A program made the position numbers and the translations under genes. From Candidatus Sumerlaeota bacterium (lineage in GTDB: Bacteria > Sumerlaeota > Sumerlaeia > JAFGJS01), in the NCBI GenBank assembly GCA_016928995.1, contig JAFGJS010000069.1:1-36318 (forward strand): a stretch of 36,318 nucleotides of DNA. Direction: 5' to 3'. The notes below the pieces were generated by a model. That model was not told the DNA's origin. It saw only the letters and a list, made by a program, of their open reading frames with translations, and searched no databases. Of this stretch, positions 1-8,703 are shown in pieces (positions within the stretch are counted from its first letter, which is position 1; every line of letters begins with the position of its first letter).

Positions 1-3000
1 CGCCAGGAACATGCCCCAGAAATCGCCGTAGTACTGATCGGGGGCCTCGTTGGCGCCGTCCACCACGCGGAAGTGCATCCAGTGCGTGAAGGGCGCGGGA
101 ACGCCATACAGGTTGAACATTTTATTGCCCATCGCCTCGGCCAGGCCGAAATCGCTATACGGTATCGGCGCGACAGAAGTGTTCCACCACCAGCCCTGGA
201 GGTTGCTGAACATCTTGCCAATCAACAGTTTGCGCCACTTTGTCGGATACTTTTTGCCGTAAATATCACGGGCTTGAAATTCATTGCCGCGGTTGAAGAC
301 GATTTTCCATGAACGTTTTCCATCCAGCAGGTAGCGCGCATTGGTGCCACGCAGGCGATAGCAGATATTATCATAGACGACATCGTCATAGACAAACGTG
401 CCGAACCAATTTTCCTTTCGGCGCGCCGCGATGTATGTCAGACCGGTATTGTTCGAGTCCAACTCATATTGGCTGTCCCAAGCGTTGCACTCTTCGATAT
501 CCTCGTTGCGGGAGATGAGGTGATACACCGGCAGGGAGTTCATCACTTCCTGGGAATACGTATGCGAGCCGCCAAACTCGACGGATGAATCCACGGTGTA
601 GGCCGGCACGCCATCATAGACGTAGTAAGCGCAGTTCAGGCTTGGATCCAAGGGATAGGGCGCTGTGACGCTGACGCCGACTCCGTTCGTGACGGTAATG
701 CGATAACGCACCAAAGTACGGTTGGTGGATTGAACGGGAAGAATCGCCGTGTACTTGCCGTTAAATGGGGTCACATCGCCGTTCGTGCCGTCGTCATACA
801 TCGTGACCGTGGTCCAGTTCGCCGGATTGACGTAATCCGGATTCACCTCGTTCGGCGTATCCGGATAATACTGCAAGGTGTCGTGATCCAACGGCAGATA
901 AGCCGGGATGTAGCTTCCCGGACTGACCACCTGGTAGCTCAGCGTCACGGAGACGATGCCGTCGGGATCGTCAATGTCCGCGGTGATTTTACATGTCTCG
1001 GTCGTCGCGGGCTGATTGGGACTGTGATTGATATCAAGTATGCCCGGCACATGATACCCGTTGAATTCACCGGGAGTCGGCTCGCTCAGGTACCAGGAGG
1101 GCGAGGTTTCAAACGTCGCGGCGGATAGTTCGGGCTGGATGAAAAAGTCGTAATCCGTCGCGCTGCTGTTCAATCCATGAATGGCCAGCACGTTCAGACC
1201 GCTCTGCAAAAGACCGACGTATTCGCTGACCACGATGGTTTCCGTGGTCAGATCTTCCAATGACATGGCGGAGACGGACGTCGTGGCCGTAGAGTCGTAA
1301 GCCACGCTGACTGGCGCGTTGCGCGAGGCGATCTCCGTCCCATTCAAATACGCCACAAAGCCGTCATCATAGATCATCTTGAGTCGCATGATGGTGTAAA
1401 GCAGCGATGGATCGCCGTCGATGGTGAAGGGGATGCGCAGGTAAGCTCCGGAGTTTACGCCATACATTTCCGTGGAGACATCCGTTGTGTATATCGTTTC
1501 CGCCTCTTCAGGCGCCACGTAGCCGAATTCATCGCGCTCGTCGATATAGTTCGCCTTCACCTGGGCCGGAGTCAGCGCGCCGCCATGCACGCGGATACGG
1601 CCGATGCTCAGTTCGGCGCTTTGGGCATAGGTGATGGAGACTCCATTGGTGTCGGTCTGGCAACCCAGCATAATGGGACGATTGTTGCGAGTATCCAGCG
1701 CCATGCCCATGGAATTATCCAGCTCGCCATCGACATAAATGCTGCTGACTGCGCCGTCATAGACATAAGTCAGATGATGCCAGGTTCCCATTTCGGGCAG
1801 GCCGTTCCAGGGCATGTCGCCCGCGCCCCAATTGGCGACGGCTCCCCATGAACCGTGCGATCCATACCCGAACACCATGTGTCGAAGATTAGTGCCGAGA
1901 TAGGCCCAGGAAACCATCGTTTCTTGATCCTTGGCTGCTGGATTCCAGGCCCAGACTTCAATCGTCCGGTCGCTGGCGTCTTCAATGTCAGTGATCGAGT
2001 TGGGTCCCTGATAGCCGGATATTCCATCGAAGGTCACAGCGGGCATGCCGTCAACGGTCTCCTTGACCACATCGTTGCCGACTTCGGCGAAAGTGCCGCC
2101 CAATGTGCCGCTGTTGGCCCAGCTCGATGAGCCGGCTGTGGCGTCGGCGGCGTCCAGGACCACCAGCAGATTGCCAGCTTGTTGAAATCCCGTCACCGGC
2201 ACGCCGGTGAATTCGTTCTTTTCGCGCTCGTAATTCAACAGAACCTGATCAGCGGTTAATTCTTCGCTATGGATGCGCACACGGGCCAGCGATGCGCTCA
2301 ATCCAATGCCGTAATTCGCGCTGGCGGAAAGGCCGGTGTCAGTCGTGGACATACCCAGCATCACTGGTATCGCCTCGCTGACATCACGCAAGGAGACGAC
2401 CATCTGGCGGATGTTGTCCTGTTTGCCGTCCACATAAATTCTCATGTATCCGCCAAGACCGCCTTCATTGGTTAACACCAGATGATGCCATTGCTTGCTC
2501 GGCGGAATGACATCGCATCCCAGATCATTGCTCCAGGCGGTGAAAACGCCCCAGGATCCATGATAACCATAGGAAAACATACCGCTGCCGTTTTGGTCGC
2601 AATGCCAGCAGGAGACCATCACTTCATATTCGCTGAAACTAGGATTATAGACCCAGGCTTCCATCGACCAGCTTTCCGTGCCGCTGATCGACTCTGGGAC
2701 CAAGGCGTCCAGGCTCATCGCATCGTCGCCGTCAAAGCTCACTGCCACGGCGCCGTCTACGGTCTCCACTGTGGGATCGCCCGTGCCGATGCTGGCGAAC
2801 TGCGTGCCCAGCGTGCCATTGTTCGTCCATGTCGAGAGGCTGCCCGCGGATAATCCAGAAGCGTCCAGATCGACGAGAAGGTCTCCGGCGACTTGCAGCG
2901 TGGGAGTCGTGAAATAACCGACAGCCGTCTGGCCGGAAAACCAATTGGGAGCTGAGGTGGAGAAGGCATCCGAGGTCCATGTCGTTCCGAGCGAACCATC

Positions 3001-3513
3001 GGTGGGAATATGGATATCGACATGAGCGCCAAGGGGAACCAGCGTATCGATCCCGCCGAATGCGCGACCGTAAGTCATATCCATCGGCGTTTCGGGATAT
3101 GCATCGAATTCGTCTTCAATAGTCACGCCGTCCGGACGGACCAGCGCCAGATATTCGCCTTCTTCGCTCAGCTTGAAATTCGTGTGCAGTTCTCCCGCCG
3201 GATCAGTCCGGTCCTTGCCGGAGGCGAAGATGACCACCATTTCGCCCGATGACAGGCTCACCGCGGGAATGGTCCATTTGGTGAGATTATCGTCCGCATC
3301 CGTCAAATACCAGCCCGACAAATTGACCGTGCCGGTCGTAACGTTCATCAGCTCGATCCAATCCGGATCTTGATTGTCTTCATCGTCCAGAAATTCGTTG
3401 TACGGGCTGATTTCTGAAATCATTACGCTCTGTGCCGCTGTCAATTGAGGCGCCAGGATTCCTGCCAGAATCCATAACAAACCCCCCACATAAAAAAATC
3501 GTCTTCCCATCAT
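1..3513 (-). CDS. Secreted lamin-tail/LamG/CotH multidomain protein (3' end outside window)
   Basis: The frame is open from the ATG at 3513 to base 1 (1171 codons, no stop), so the C-terminus is missing. Two ATGs are adjacent (3513, 3510), preceded by an AAGGGG ribosome site. Residues 1-28 form a signal peptide ending LTAAQ. Residues about 30-130 match a lamin-tail domain (ISEISPYNEF, DWIELMN, GWYL). Two LamG-like concanavalin folds follow (about 206-428 and 443-648). Both open with the same LDA, GTLG, ETVDG and FDG pattern, so they look like an internal duplication with a period near 237 residues. Next come a galactose-binding-like segment (about 670-790, YLNGTEIASRNAP) and an Ig-like region (about 800-960). 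From about 970 a CotH kinase-like domain begins (YRLRGTNARY, GKRSWKIVF, YYGDFWGMFLA). CotH-family proteins are atypical protein kinases. The catalytic residues lie beyond the edge, so activity cannot be judged. A secreted or surface role is likely; the target is unknown. Confidence 0.85.
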   Translation of the reverse strand, partial: MMGRRFFYVGGLLWILAGILAPQLTAAQSVMISEISPYNEFLDDEDNQDPDWIELMNVTTGTVNLSGWYLTDADDNLTKWTIPAVSLSSGEMVVIFASGKDRTDPAGELHTNFKLSEEGEYLALVRPDGVTIEDEFDAYPETPMDMTYGRAFGGIDTLVPLGAHVDIHIPTDGSLGTTWTSDAFSTSAPNWFSGQTAVGYFTTPTLQVAGDLLVDLDASGLSAGSLSTWTNNGTLGTQFASIGTGDPTVETVDGAVAVSFDGDDAMSLDALVPESISGTESWSMEAWVYNPSFSEYEVMVSCWHCDQNGSGMFSYGYHGSWGVFTAWSNDLGCDVIPPSKQWHHLVLTNEGGLGGYMRIYVDGKQDNIRQMVVSLRDVSEAIPVMLGMSTTDTGLSASANYGIGLSASLARVRIHSEELTADQVLLNYEREKNEFTGVPVTGFQQAGNLLVVLDAADATAGSSSWANSGTLGGTFAEVGNDVVKETVDGMPAVTFDGISGYQGPNSITDIEDASDRTIEVWAWNPAAKDQETMVSWAYLGTNLRHMVFGYGSHGSWGAVANWGAGDMPWNGLPEMGTWHHLTYVYDGAVSSIYVDGELDNSMGMALDTRNNRPIMLGCQTDTNGVSITYAQSAELSIGRIRVHGGALTPAQVKANYIDERDEFGYVAPEEAETIYTTDVSTEMYGVNSGAYLRIPFTIDGDPSLLYTIMRLKMIYDDGFVAYLNGTEIASRNAPVSVAYDSTATTSVSAMSLEDLTTETIVVSEYVGLLQSGLNVLAIHGLNSSATDYDFFIQPELSAATFETSPSWYLSEPTPGEFNGYHVPGILDINHSPNQPATTETCKITADIDDPDGIVSVTLSYQVVSPGSYIPAYLPLDHDTLQYYPDTPNEVNPDYVNPANWTTVTMYDDGTNGDVTPFNGKYTAILPVQSTNRTLVRYRITVTNGVGVSVTAPYPLDPSLNCAYYVYDGVPAYTVDSSVEFGGSHTYSQEVMNSLPVYHLISRNEDIEECNAWDSQYELDSNNTGLTYIAARRKENWFGTFVYDDVVYDNICYRLRGTNARYLLDGKRSWKIVFNRGNEFQARDIYGKKYPTKWRKLLIGKMFSNLQGWWWNTSVAPIPYSDFGLAEAMGNKMFNLYGVPAPFTHWMHFRVVDGANEAPDQYYGDFWGMFLA

Positions 3514-3530
3514 GTAATCCCCTTTGTTGG

Positions 3531-3536
3531 ATTATA
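3531..3536 (-). promoter_or_regulatory. Candidate -10 box for the CotH/LamG gene
   Basis: A perfect TATAAT on the minus strand lies 17 bases before the ATG at 3513, which would give a leader of only about 10-13 nt that still contains the AAGGGG ribosome site. No convincing -35 hexamer is present at 16-18 bp. The rest of the 265-bp AT-rich spacer (3514-3778) shows no gene or RNA that I recognise. Confidence 0.3.
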
Positions 3537-3778
3537 ATGCACTTTCCCTCGATCGATTTTCCAATCAACAAGCTTTTTCCGTGGAATGGCTGTCATCTAT
3601 ATGACGAAATCCGATCCGATTTGGTTTAAAAGCATACAAGGCTAGTTCAGTTTAAATAGTATGGCATTTTCTTCCACGTGTAAAGCTTAACTAATGAATA
3701 TTTTATGTTTTTCATCAAATCTGAATGGGGCGCGCGAATGAAATATCCACTGAAACACATCATGGAACACCACGTAAC

Positions 3779-5233
3779 TCATCGCGATTCAAGGTTAAAT
3801 ATTGACTCAACTGCGCGGGCAAGATTGCGGGCCTTGTCTTGAGTTTCATGCCATTCAGCCAGGGGAACGGAATCCGCGACGATGCCGCCGCCGGCGCCAA
3901 GCGAGAGTTGTCCGTCACGCAACGTCAAAGTGCGGATAGCGATATTCAGGTTGATTTCGCCGTCGGGACAAATCATACCGATGGAACCGGTGTAGATTCC
4001 GCGCGGACAGGTTTCCAGTTCCTGCAGAATTTGCATGGAACGGATTTTTGGGGCGCCGGTGATCGAACCGCCGGGAAACATGGCGCGCAGCAGCTCGGCC
4101 GGTCCACAGCCGGAACGCAACCGGCCTTCGACGGTGGAGGTGAGATGGAAGAGCGTGGGAAGCGTTTCCACAGCGGCGAGTTCCGTCACGCGCACAGTAT
4201 GGAATTCCGATACGCGACCCAGGTCATTGCGCTCCAGATCGACGATCATGACGTGCTCGGCGCGGTCTTTCTCGCTGGCCGCTAGTTCGGCGCGAATTGC
4301 CGCCTCGTCGCGGCCTGGAGTTCGTGGACGCGTCCCTTTGATCGGACGCGTGATCGCACGGCCATCGCCGCAACGCAGAAAGAGTTCGGGCGAGACGCTG
4401 AGGATTTGCCAATCGCCGCCATCCAGCCATGCGGCGTGCGAGGCCGGATTGATCGCGCAAAGCCGTGCGAAGAGCTGCGCAGCGTCGCCGTGGAATTCGC
4501 GAGTGAAACGAACAGTGTAATTCGCCTGGTAAATGTCGCCGGCGCGAATATACTCCAGAATGCGCTCGATGGCCCGGACGTAATCTTCGTAGGGCATGGA
4601 AGGGCGCCAGGCGTCAAGCGGAGCTCTCTTTTCATTGATGCCGCAGATTTGATCCTGCGATGGTTGTTGCATCGCGGCCGCGGCGTGCAGCGCAGCCAGC
4701 AGGCGCTGCGACGATTGATCGAGCATCGCCTCCAGTCCGGAGTCGTCCTGAAACCATCGCCGCAAGACCCTGGCGCCGGAGCCGCCGTTGCGCCATTGCG
4801 CGGTTTGACGTTCTCTGTCGAACTCGATGAGCCGTGGATAATAGCATAATGCGATATCCGGCGTGATATATTCGTCTTGCGGAAACAAATTGTCCGGCGC
4901 GTCGCACCAGCGGCCGGCTTCGTAATTCAAGGCGCCGATGAACGCGCCGCAATCGCCTTCGCAACGCACAGCGTCAAGCAGTTCCGTCAGCGCGTCAAGA
5001 GGATCACCAGTCAGTTCCACCCGCCGTCCGCGCCAATCTTCCAACCATGCGCCGCGCCGGTTCGCCAGCAGGATAAACGCAGGATCCTGTGCGATCCAGG
5101 ACTTTAGGCTCCACGGCCCCAGCCCTCCGCCGCTCAGCAATAACGCGGACCTTCTTCCCTGCATCGCTGAAGGCGCAAGCGCGAGCGACTCGCTATCGAG
5201 ATACGGCGGCGCAGGCAAAGAGGCTGTTTGCAT
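3779..5233 (-). CDS. pabB: Aminodeoxychorismate synthase component I (PabB)
   Basis: 484 residues, chorismate-binding family. The enzyme adds ammonia to chorismate to give 4-amino-4-deoxychorismate for folate synthesis. The C-terminal two thirds carry the family signatures: GDIYQANYT near 232-240, PIKGTRPR at 297-304, DLERNDLGR, PGGSITGAPK, and GAGGGIVADS near the end. Lys299 in PIKGT is the residue that separates PabB (covalent lysine intermediate) from anthranilate synthase TrpE, which has Ala there; this supports the PabB call. The N-terminal part (GAFIGALNYEAGRW) matches the PabB N-domain. No glutaminase (pabA) or lyase (pabC) lies nearby. The ATG is 5 bp after the holA stop, so the two are very likely co-transcribed. 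Length is slightly above E. coli PabB (453). Confidence 0.9.
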   Translation of the reverse strand: MQTASLPAPPYLDSESLALAPSAMQGRRSALLLSGGGLGPWSLKSWIAQDPAFILLANRRGAWLEDWRGRRVELTGDPLDALTELLDAVRCEGDCGAFIGALNYEAGRWCDAPDNLFPQDEYITPDIALCYYPRLIEFDRERQTAQWRNGGSGARVLRRWFQDDSGLEAMLDQSSQRLLAALHAAAAMQQPSQDQICGINEKRAPLDAWRPSMPYEDYVRAIERILEYIRAGDIYQANYTVRFTREFHGDAAQLFARLCAINPASHAAWLDGGDWQILSVSPELFLRCGDGRAITRPIKGTRPRTPGRDEAAIRAELAASEKDRAEHVMIVDLERNDLGRVSEFHTVRVTELAAVETLPTLFHLTSTVEGRLRSGCGPAELLRAMFPGGSITGAPKIRSMQILQELETCPRGIYTGSIGMICPDGEINLNIAIRTLTLRDGQLSLGAGGGIVADSVPLAEWHETQDKARNLARAVESIFNLESR

Positions 5234-5238
5234 GGCGC

Positions 5239-6102
5239 TTACTTTCGCCCGCAGAGTTCGATCAGGAACATTTCGATTTGCAGCTTGATGTCCGGAACAT
5301 ACACATCGCTGCCGATGGGGTATAATGTTTTGTTGATTTCGAGCAGCTGCTGCAGGGCGCGATTCAGTTCCTGCATGGTGTAGCGCCGCGCGCCCTGGGC
5401 GTATTTCTCGCGCACAAAGGGATGTTCGCGCAGCACGCCTACACCCTTCACGTCCGGCAGATGCTCCGCCGCTTCGGGATTGCTCTGCAGCAACCGGGCC
5501 TGAATCAGAAAGCGGACGTGTTTGATCAGATGCGGAAAGATGCGAAAGATGTCCTGCTGACTGCCGACCATTTCGCGGAAACAGTTCAGCGCGCCGTCCA
5601 CGTTCCGCGCCATGATCGCATCGCTCAAGACAAATGACAGGTTCTTCTCGGCTTTGAAGGTGATCACATGGCCTTTTTGTTTGATGAACTTGTACAGCGC
5701 GCCGGCCGTGCGGATTTGCCGTTTGCCGTATTCCTCAAATAACACGAAGATCACCACGTTCGGCGTCTCCGCCAGATCGCGGTCGAGATAGCGGATCAAG
5801 CGCTGCTCCGCCGTGAGTTCATCCTTGTTCTTTTTCCCATCGCGCCCCGCGGCGTAGAGTTCGTAGAGATTGTAAACCACCACGACGCGCTTGGCGTCCT
5901 CGAACATGGAGAGCTGGCCGAGTTCCGCGATCAGTTCTCCCCCGCAGGAAGCGAGTTCCAGGGGACGGTTCGCCGGAGGCTCGATCTCGGACAGGTTCTC
6001 GGCCTGGAATTCAACGGGTAAGTTGCGGTTGACGATCTCGTTCACTTGCCGCCGAACGCGCACTTCATCCTCGCCATGCACCAGGTAGACATTCAACGAC
6101 AT
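5239..6102 (-). CDS. holA: DNA polymerase III subunit delta (clamp loader)
   Basis: 287 residues. Delta opens the sliding clamp within the clamp loader. The N-terminus VYLVHGEDEVRVRRQVNEI matches the delta start, which has an AAA+-like fold without a functional Walker A. Also typical are LSMFEDAKRVVVVYN (family pattern 'lpfF...rlvvv'), NVVIFVLFEEYGKR, and the C-terminal collar helices (FPHLIKHVRFLIQARLL, RYTMQELNRALQQLLEINK). It is shorter than E. coli HolA (343), within the range of diverged homologues. The ATG at 6102 overlaps the end of the DUF4416 gene by 10 bases; an AAGGAG ribosome site lies about 11 bases upstream inside that gene. Translational coupling with its neighbours is likely. 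The sequence is divergent, so the call rests on overall pattern rather than a catalytic motif. Confidence 0.78.
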   Translation of the reverse strand: MSLNVYLVHGEDEVRVRRQVNEIVNRNLPVEFQAENLSEIEPPANRPLELASCGGELIAELGQLSMFEDAKRVVVVYNLYELYAAGRDGKKNKDELTAEQRLIRYLDRDLAETPNVVIFVLFEEYGKRQIRTAGALYKFIKQKGHVITFKAEKNLSFVLSDAIMARNVDGALNCFREMVGSQQDIFRIFPHLIKHVRFLIQARLLQSNPEAAEHLPDVKGVGVLREHPFVREKYAQGARRYTMQELNRALQQLLEINKTLYPIGSDVYVPDIKLQIEMFLIELCGRK

Positions 6103-6647
6103 GATTCAAGCTGCTCCTTGTAGCGTTCGCGGACGCGGTTGAAAAACTCGACGCCGGCCGGGGATTTATAGTCCGCATAGGACCAATCCCCCCCCGCTTC
6201 AAAGCCTCGCTTGCGGTTCCAGCGCAAGGTCAGTTCCGCGTATATGCCGTCACGCAGATAGATGCGATGGCTGAAGTCTTTCGTGCTGGCGAGAATCAGT
6301 TTGCTCATCGCCACATATCCGGGATCCAGGTTCACGGGGCGTCCGCTGCCAGCGCCGCGGAATTTTCGTTCCAGCCACTCCTCCATGCGGTTCGTGTGCA
6401 GCTTGGCCGCGGCCAATTTGTCCGGCTCCATCAGCGTCTCGAAGCTGACCCAGAGCCGTTGAATCGAATCGCCCATTTCATCGTTGTAGTATGTGGTCAT
6501 GTCGAAGTGAATCGCAGGCGAACGCAAGTCGATGGCGCCAAAGTCCAATTCCAGGCGGCGCATGGCCTCCTGAAACGCATCGTCGTGCGAGTAAAGCACG
6601 CCGATGATCAATTTACAGAATTCGGGATGCGGATGAATAACGCCCAT
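6093..6647 (-). CDS. DUF4416 family protein
   Basis: 184 residues from the ATG at 6647. An upstream TTG (6731) would add 28 residues, but it has no ribosome site and the added residues are unlike the family; GAGG lies upstream of the ATG, and the family normally starts just before the K-L-I-I-G-V-L-Y-S strand, as here. Recognisable DUF4416 blocks are KLIIGVLYS, FDMTTYYNDEMG, NLDPGYVAMSKLILAST, KDFSHRIYLRDGIYAELTL and FFNRVRERYKEQ. The biochemical role of DUF4416 is unknown to me. Conserved acidic, Tyr and His residues hint at an enzyme, but that is inference. The 3' end overlaps holA by 10 bases, which ties its expression to the clamp loader subunit and PabB. Confidence 0.85.
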   Translation of the reverse strand: MGVIHPHPEFCKLIIGVLYSHDDAFQEAMRRLELDFGAIDLRSPAIHFDMTTYYNDEMGDSIQRLWVSFETLMEPDKLAAAKLHTNRMEEWLERKFRGAGSGRPVNLDPGYVAMSKLILASTKDFSHRIYLRDGIYAELTLRWNRKRGFEAGGDWSYADYKSPAGVEFFNRVRERYKEQLESCR

Positions 6648-6762
6648 CTGCGGCAGAGCCTCGTTCGAAATCGCTGTCGGCAATTCAACGGATCGTGGGC
6701 GTATTGTAAAGGAATGTTTTTCCCGGGTCAATCAGGAGAGCGAACAAATAAAGGATAGGATC

Positions 6763-7494
6763 TTATGGCGCGGCTTCGCGCACTACAGATTGCAGCGCGT
6801 AGCGATCAAGGGCGTAGCAGATCAAGCGTCCCAGCGCCGGGCGCGTCAGCATCGCCTTGGGCAGGTAATCCATCACTCCCATCGTCATGGCGACGGACAG
6901 GGCGCGGTCCGAGCCGGCATCCGCCAGGCAAACCACGGGGAAATTCAGTCCCTTGTTTCTCCAGCGCCGCAACAGATGCTCCATATGCATAAAACAGCAG
7001 CTATAATCCACCAGCAGGATGTCCGGCGTTTCATCCGGCTCGGTCTCACGCATCAACATGTCCGGAGTCCAGCGATGAAAATGGAACTGGTGCCGGTGAT
7101 CGTTCAAGAAATCCTGCACCACGTTGAAGACTTCCTCGTCCTGGATCACCGTGGCCAGATGAATCTCCAGTCCCTCGGAATTCGTATAGGGGAATTCCAT
7201 CCTGGGCTGGTTTTGATAGAGCGCCTGCACGCGCTTGATCAGATCGTTCAAGGTTTGCGCGGAGCGATTCATGCGATCCAGAAACCGCATCGACTTTTCA
7301 TCGAGCTGCTGACACCGCATGCGCAGCATTTCCATATTGCTGATCAGCACGGTCAAGGGCTGGCTGATTTCATGCGCCAGATCGGCCGCCATCTCCGCCA
7401 TGAGCGCGTTCTCACGAATCGCGGACTGATCGCCTAATGGCTCGCCGCAAGGATCTGCTTTTTTTCCGGTGTCATGCGGTTCTGTCATAGACAT
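6763..7494 (-). CDS. Short HisKA-REC signalling protein lacking an ATPase domain
   Basis: 243 residues, no signal peptide or membrane segment. Residues about 28-95 resemble a histidine kinase dimerisation/phosphoacceptor domain: DLAHEISQPLTVL with His41, followed by a second long helix. No HATPase_c domain (N, G1, G2 boxes) follows. Residues about 112-235 instead resemble a receiver domain: acidic D119/E120/E121, phosphoacceptor Asp163 in DILLVDYS, and Lys213 in MDYLPK. The Ser/Thr switch position after the fourth strand (VVCLADAG) is Ala191, so phosphorylation-driven switching may be altered. It may act as a phosphorelay intermediate or decoy, or be a degenerate remnant of a hybrid kinase. 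No partner kinase is in the window. The two candidate starts (7494, 7488) both lack a clear ribosome site. It lies upstream of DUF4416-holA-pabB on the same strand. Confidence 0.7.
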   Translation of the reverse strand: MSMTEPHDTGKKADPCGEPLGDQSAIRENALMAEMAADLAHEISQPLTVLISNMEMLRMRCQQLDEKSMRFLDRMNRSAQTLNDLIKRVQALYQNQPRMEFPYTNSEGLEIHLATVIQDEEVFNVVQDFLNDHRHQFHFHRWTPDMLMRETEPDETPDILLVDYSCCFMHMEHLLRRWRNKGLNFPVVCLADAGSDRALSVAMTMGVMDYLPKAMLTRPALGRLICYALDRYALQSVVREAAP

Positions 7495-7542
7495 GGAAGC
7501 AATCGTGTGCTATTAGAATCAAAAAGACTTATGAGACAATGA

Positions 7543-7550
7543 ATTATAAT
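7543..7550. promoter_or_regulatory. Palindromic -10-like box in a divergent spacer
   Basis: The 108-bp spacer 7495-7602 separates the minus-strand signalling gene from the plus-strand hydrolase. The sequence ATTATAAT reads TATAAT on the plus strand (7545-7550) and on the minus strand (7543-7548). No good -35 element is visible for either direction, so this is a weak candidate for a bidirectional promoter. Confidence 0.25.
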
Positions 7551-7602
7551 TAATGTTAGAACATCAGCGTTTCGTATTCAATCACTTTTATCGAAAATTT
7601 AC

Positions 7603-8391
7603 ATGAAAAAGAAAAATGATCCATTACGGCTACGGGTGGGGGCGGTGCAGATGCATTGCGAGATGAATCTTTCACGCAATGCCGCCGCCATCCTCGCGTG
7701 GATCGAACAAGCCGCGGAGCGTCAGGCGCAGCTGATCGTTTTCCCGGAATGCGCGCTGACCGGCTATCCGCTGAACCGGCGTCAACATCGGTTCAAGGAG
7801 GCCAGCGCAGGCCAGATCAATAGCGCCATGCAACTGATCCGGGCGAAAGCCGAGGAATGCAATATGGCCGTGGCCGTCGGTTCCGCCTGGCCGGAAGGCG
7901 GCGTCTGGTTCAACCGCTCCTGGCTCATCGCGCCCACGGGACATGAACTGGGGTACTATGACAAGACGCATCTGATGCCGCTCGATGAGCACTGCTTTCA
8001 GCCCGGCGAGGCGTTTCACGCGTGGAAGCTGCTGGGGGTGAAAACCGGCATGCTGATCTGCAAGGATCACCGCTACCCGGAGGCCTGGCGCGCGATGAAA
8101 CGCCGCGGAGCGCAGGTGGTCTGCCATCTGTCCGCCGCATACGGCGACGGCGCATGGAAACTTCCCGTGCTCGAAGGGGTGCTCCGCGCGCGAGCTTCTG
8201 AGAACGGCTTTTTCATCGTCAGCGCCAACGATGCAGGCGCGCCGCAAATGCTGCAATCCGCGATATACGATCCTGAAGGATTGATTCTGGCGCAGGCGAA
8301 TTACTGCAAGGAAGAATTAATCACCGCCGAGATCAGCCTCGACCGAGTGCGCAAAGGCTTCCCGCCTCGCGAGCCGGAATTTTATCAGTAA
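7603..8391 (+). CDS. Carbon-nitrogen hydrolase (nitrilase superfamily)
   Basis: 262 residues. Nitrilase-superfamily enzymes cleave non-peptide C-N bonds (amides, carbamoyl groups, nitriles) with a Glu-Lys-Cys triad. The triad is visible: Glu49 in FPECALTGYP, Lys121 in YDKTHLMP and Cys153 in MLICKDHRYPE. The CFQPGE segment after the lysine and the ICxDxRYPE form of the cysteine motif are typical of the aliphatic amidase / N-carbamoylputrescine amidase / omega-amidase-like branches. Substrate cannot be fixed from sequence alone. No signal peptide; cytoplasmic. The ATG at 7603 begins a lysine-rich MKKKND; no strong ribosome site is seen. It stands alone on the plus strand between minus-strand groups. 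Confidence 0.88.
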   Translation: MKKKNDPLRLRVGAVQMHCEMNLSRNAAAILAWIEQAAERQAQLIVFPECALTGYPLNRRQHRFKEASAGQINSAMQLIRAKAEECNMAVAVGSAWPEGGVWFNRSWLIAPTGHELGYYDKTHLMPLDEHCFQPGEAFHAWKLLGVKTGMLICKDHRYPEAWRAMKRRGAQVVCHLSAAYGDGAWKLPVLEGVLRARASENGFFIVSANDAGAPQMLQSAIYDPEGLILAQANYCKEELITAEISLDRVRKGFPPREPEFYQ

Positions 8392-8406
8392 ACATATCAC
8401 GCATGC

Positions 8407-8652
8407 TTTTTTTGACAGGATCAACAGGATGGCCGGGATTGTAAAAAGAGCCAAACTCAATTCGCATTTTACATCATTGCCAATTCAATCCAGGATGGTT
8501 GTATCGTGGAAAGGCCGTCCTCAGCCCTTGAAGTGGGAGGGGCTGTCCTCAGCCCCGAAGGTTCGCGACCGGAACGGTCGCTCCTGCAACTGAACGGCCG
8601 CGCCTTCCAGAGAACAACATCATGTTGATCCTGTTCATCCTGTCAAAAAAAA
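8407..8652. repeat. 246-bp MITE-like spacer element with 24-bp inverted ends
   Basis: This fills most of the gene-free stretch 8392-8703. The left end (8407-8430) and the reverse complement of the right end (8628-8651) agree at 23 of 24 bases: seven T, GACAGGAT, one variable base, AACAGGAT. Inside are GGGGCT-6 nt-AGCCCC (8539-8556), GCGACCG-GAA-CGGTCGC (8565-8581), and two copies of a GTCCTCAGCCC phrase (near 8516 and 8546). No ORF fits. The ends with internal hairpins look like a non-autonomous repetitive element; no target-site duplication is evident and the copy number cannot be known here. Confidence 0.55.
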
Positions 8653-8703
8653 CAAAGGCGCAACATCACTCAATAAATTGTCAATAAGTCCGGATTGGCG
8701 GCG

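Noticed and set aside
8521-8600. GC-rich hairpins that could be read as a terminator after the hydrolase
   Set aside because: No T tract follows them, and they sit inside the inverted-repeat element, so they are better explained as parts of that element.
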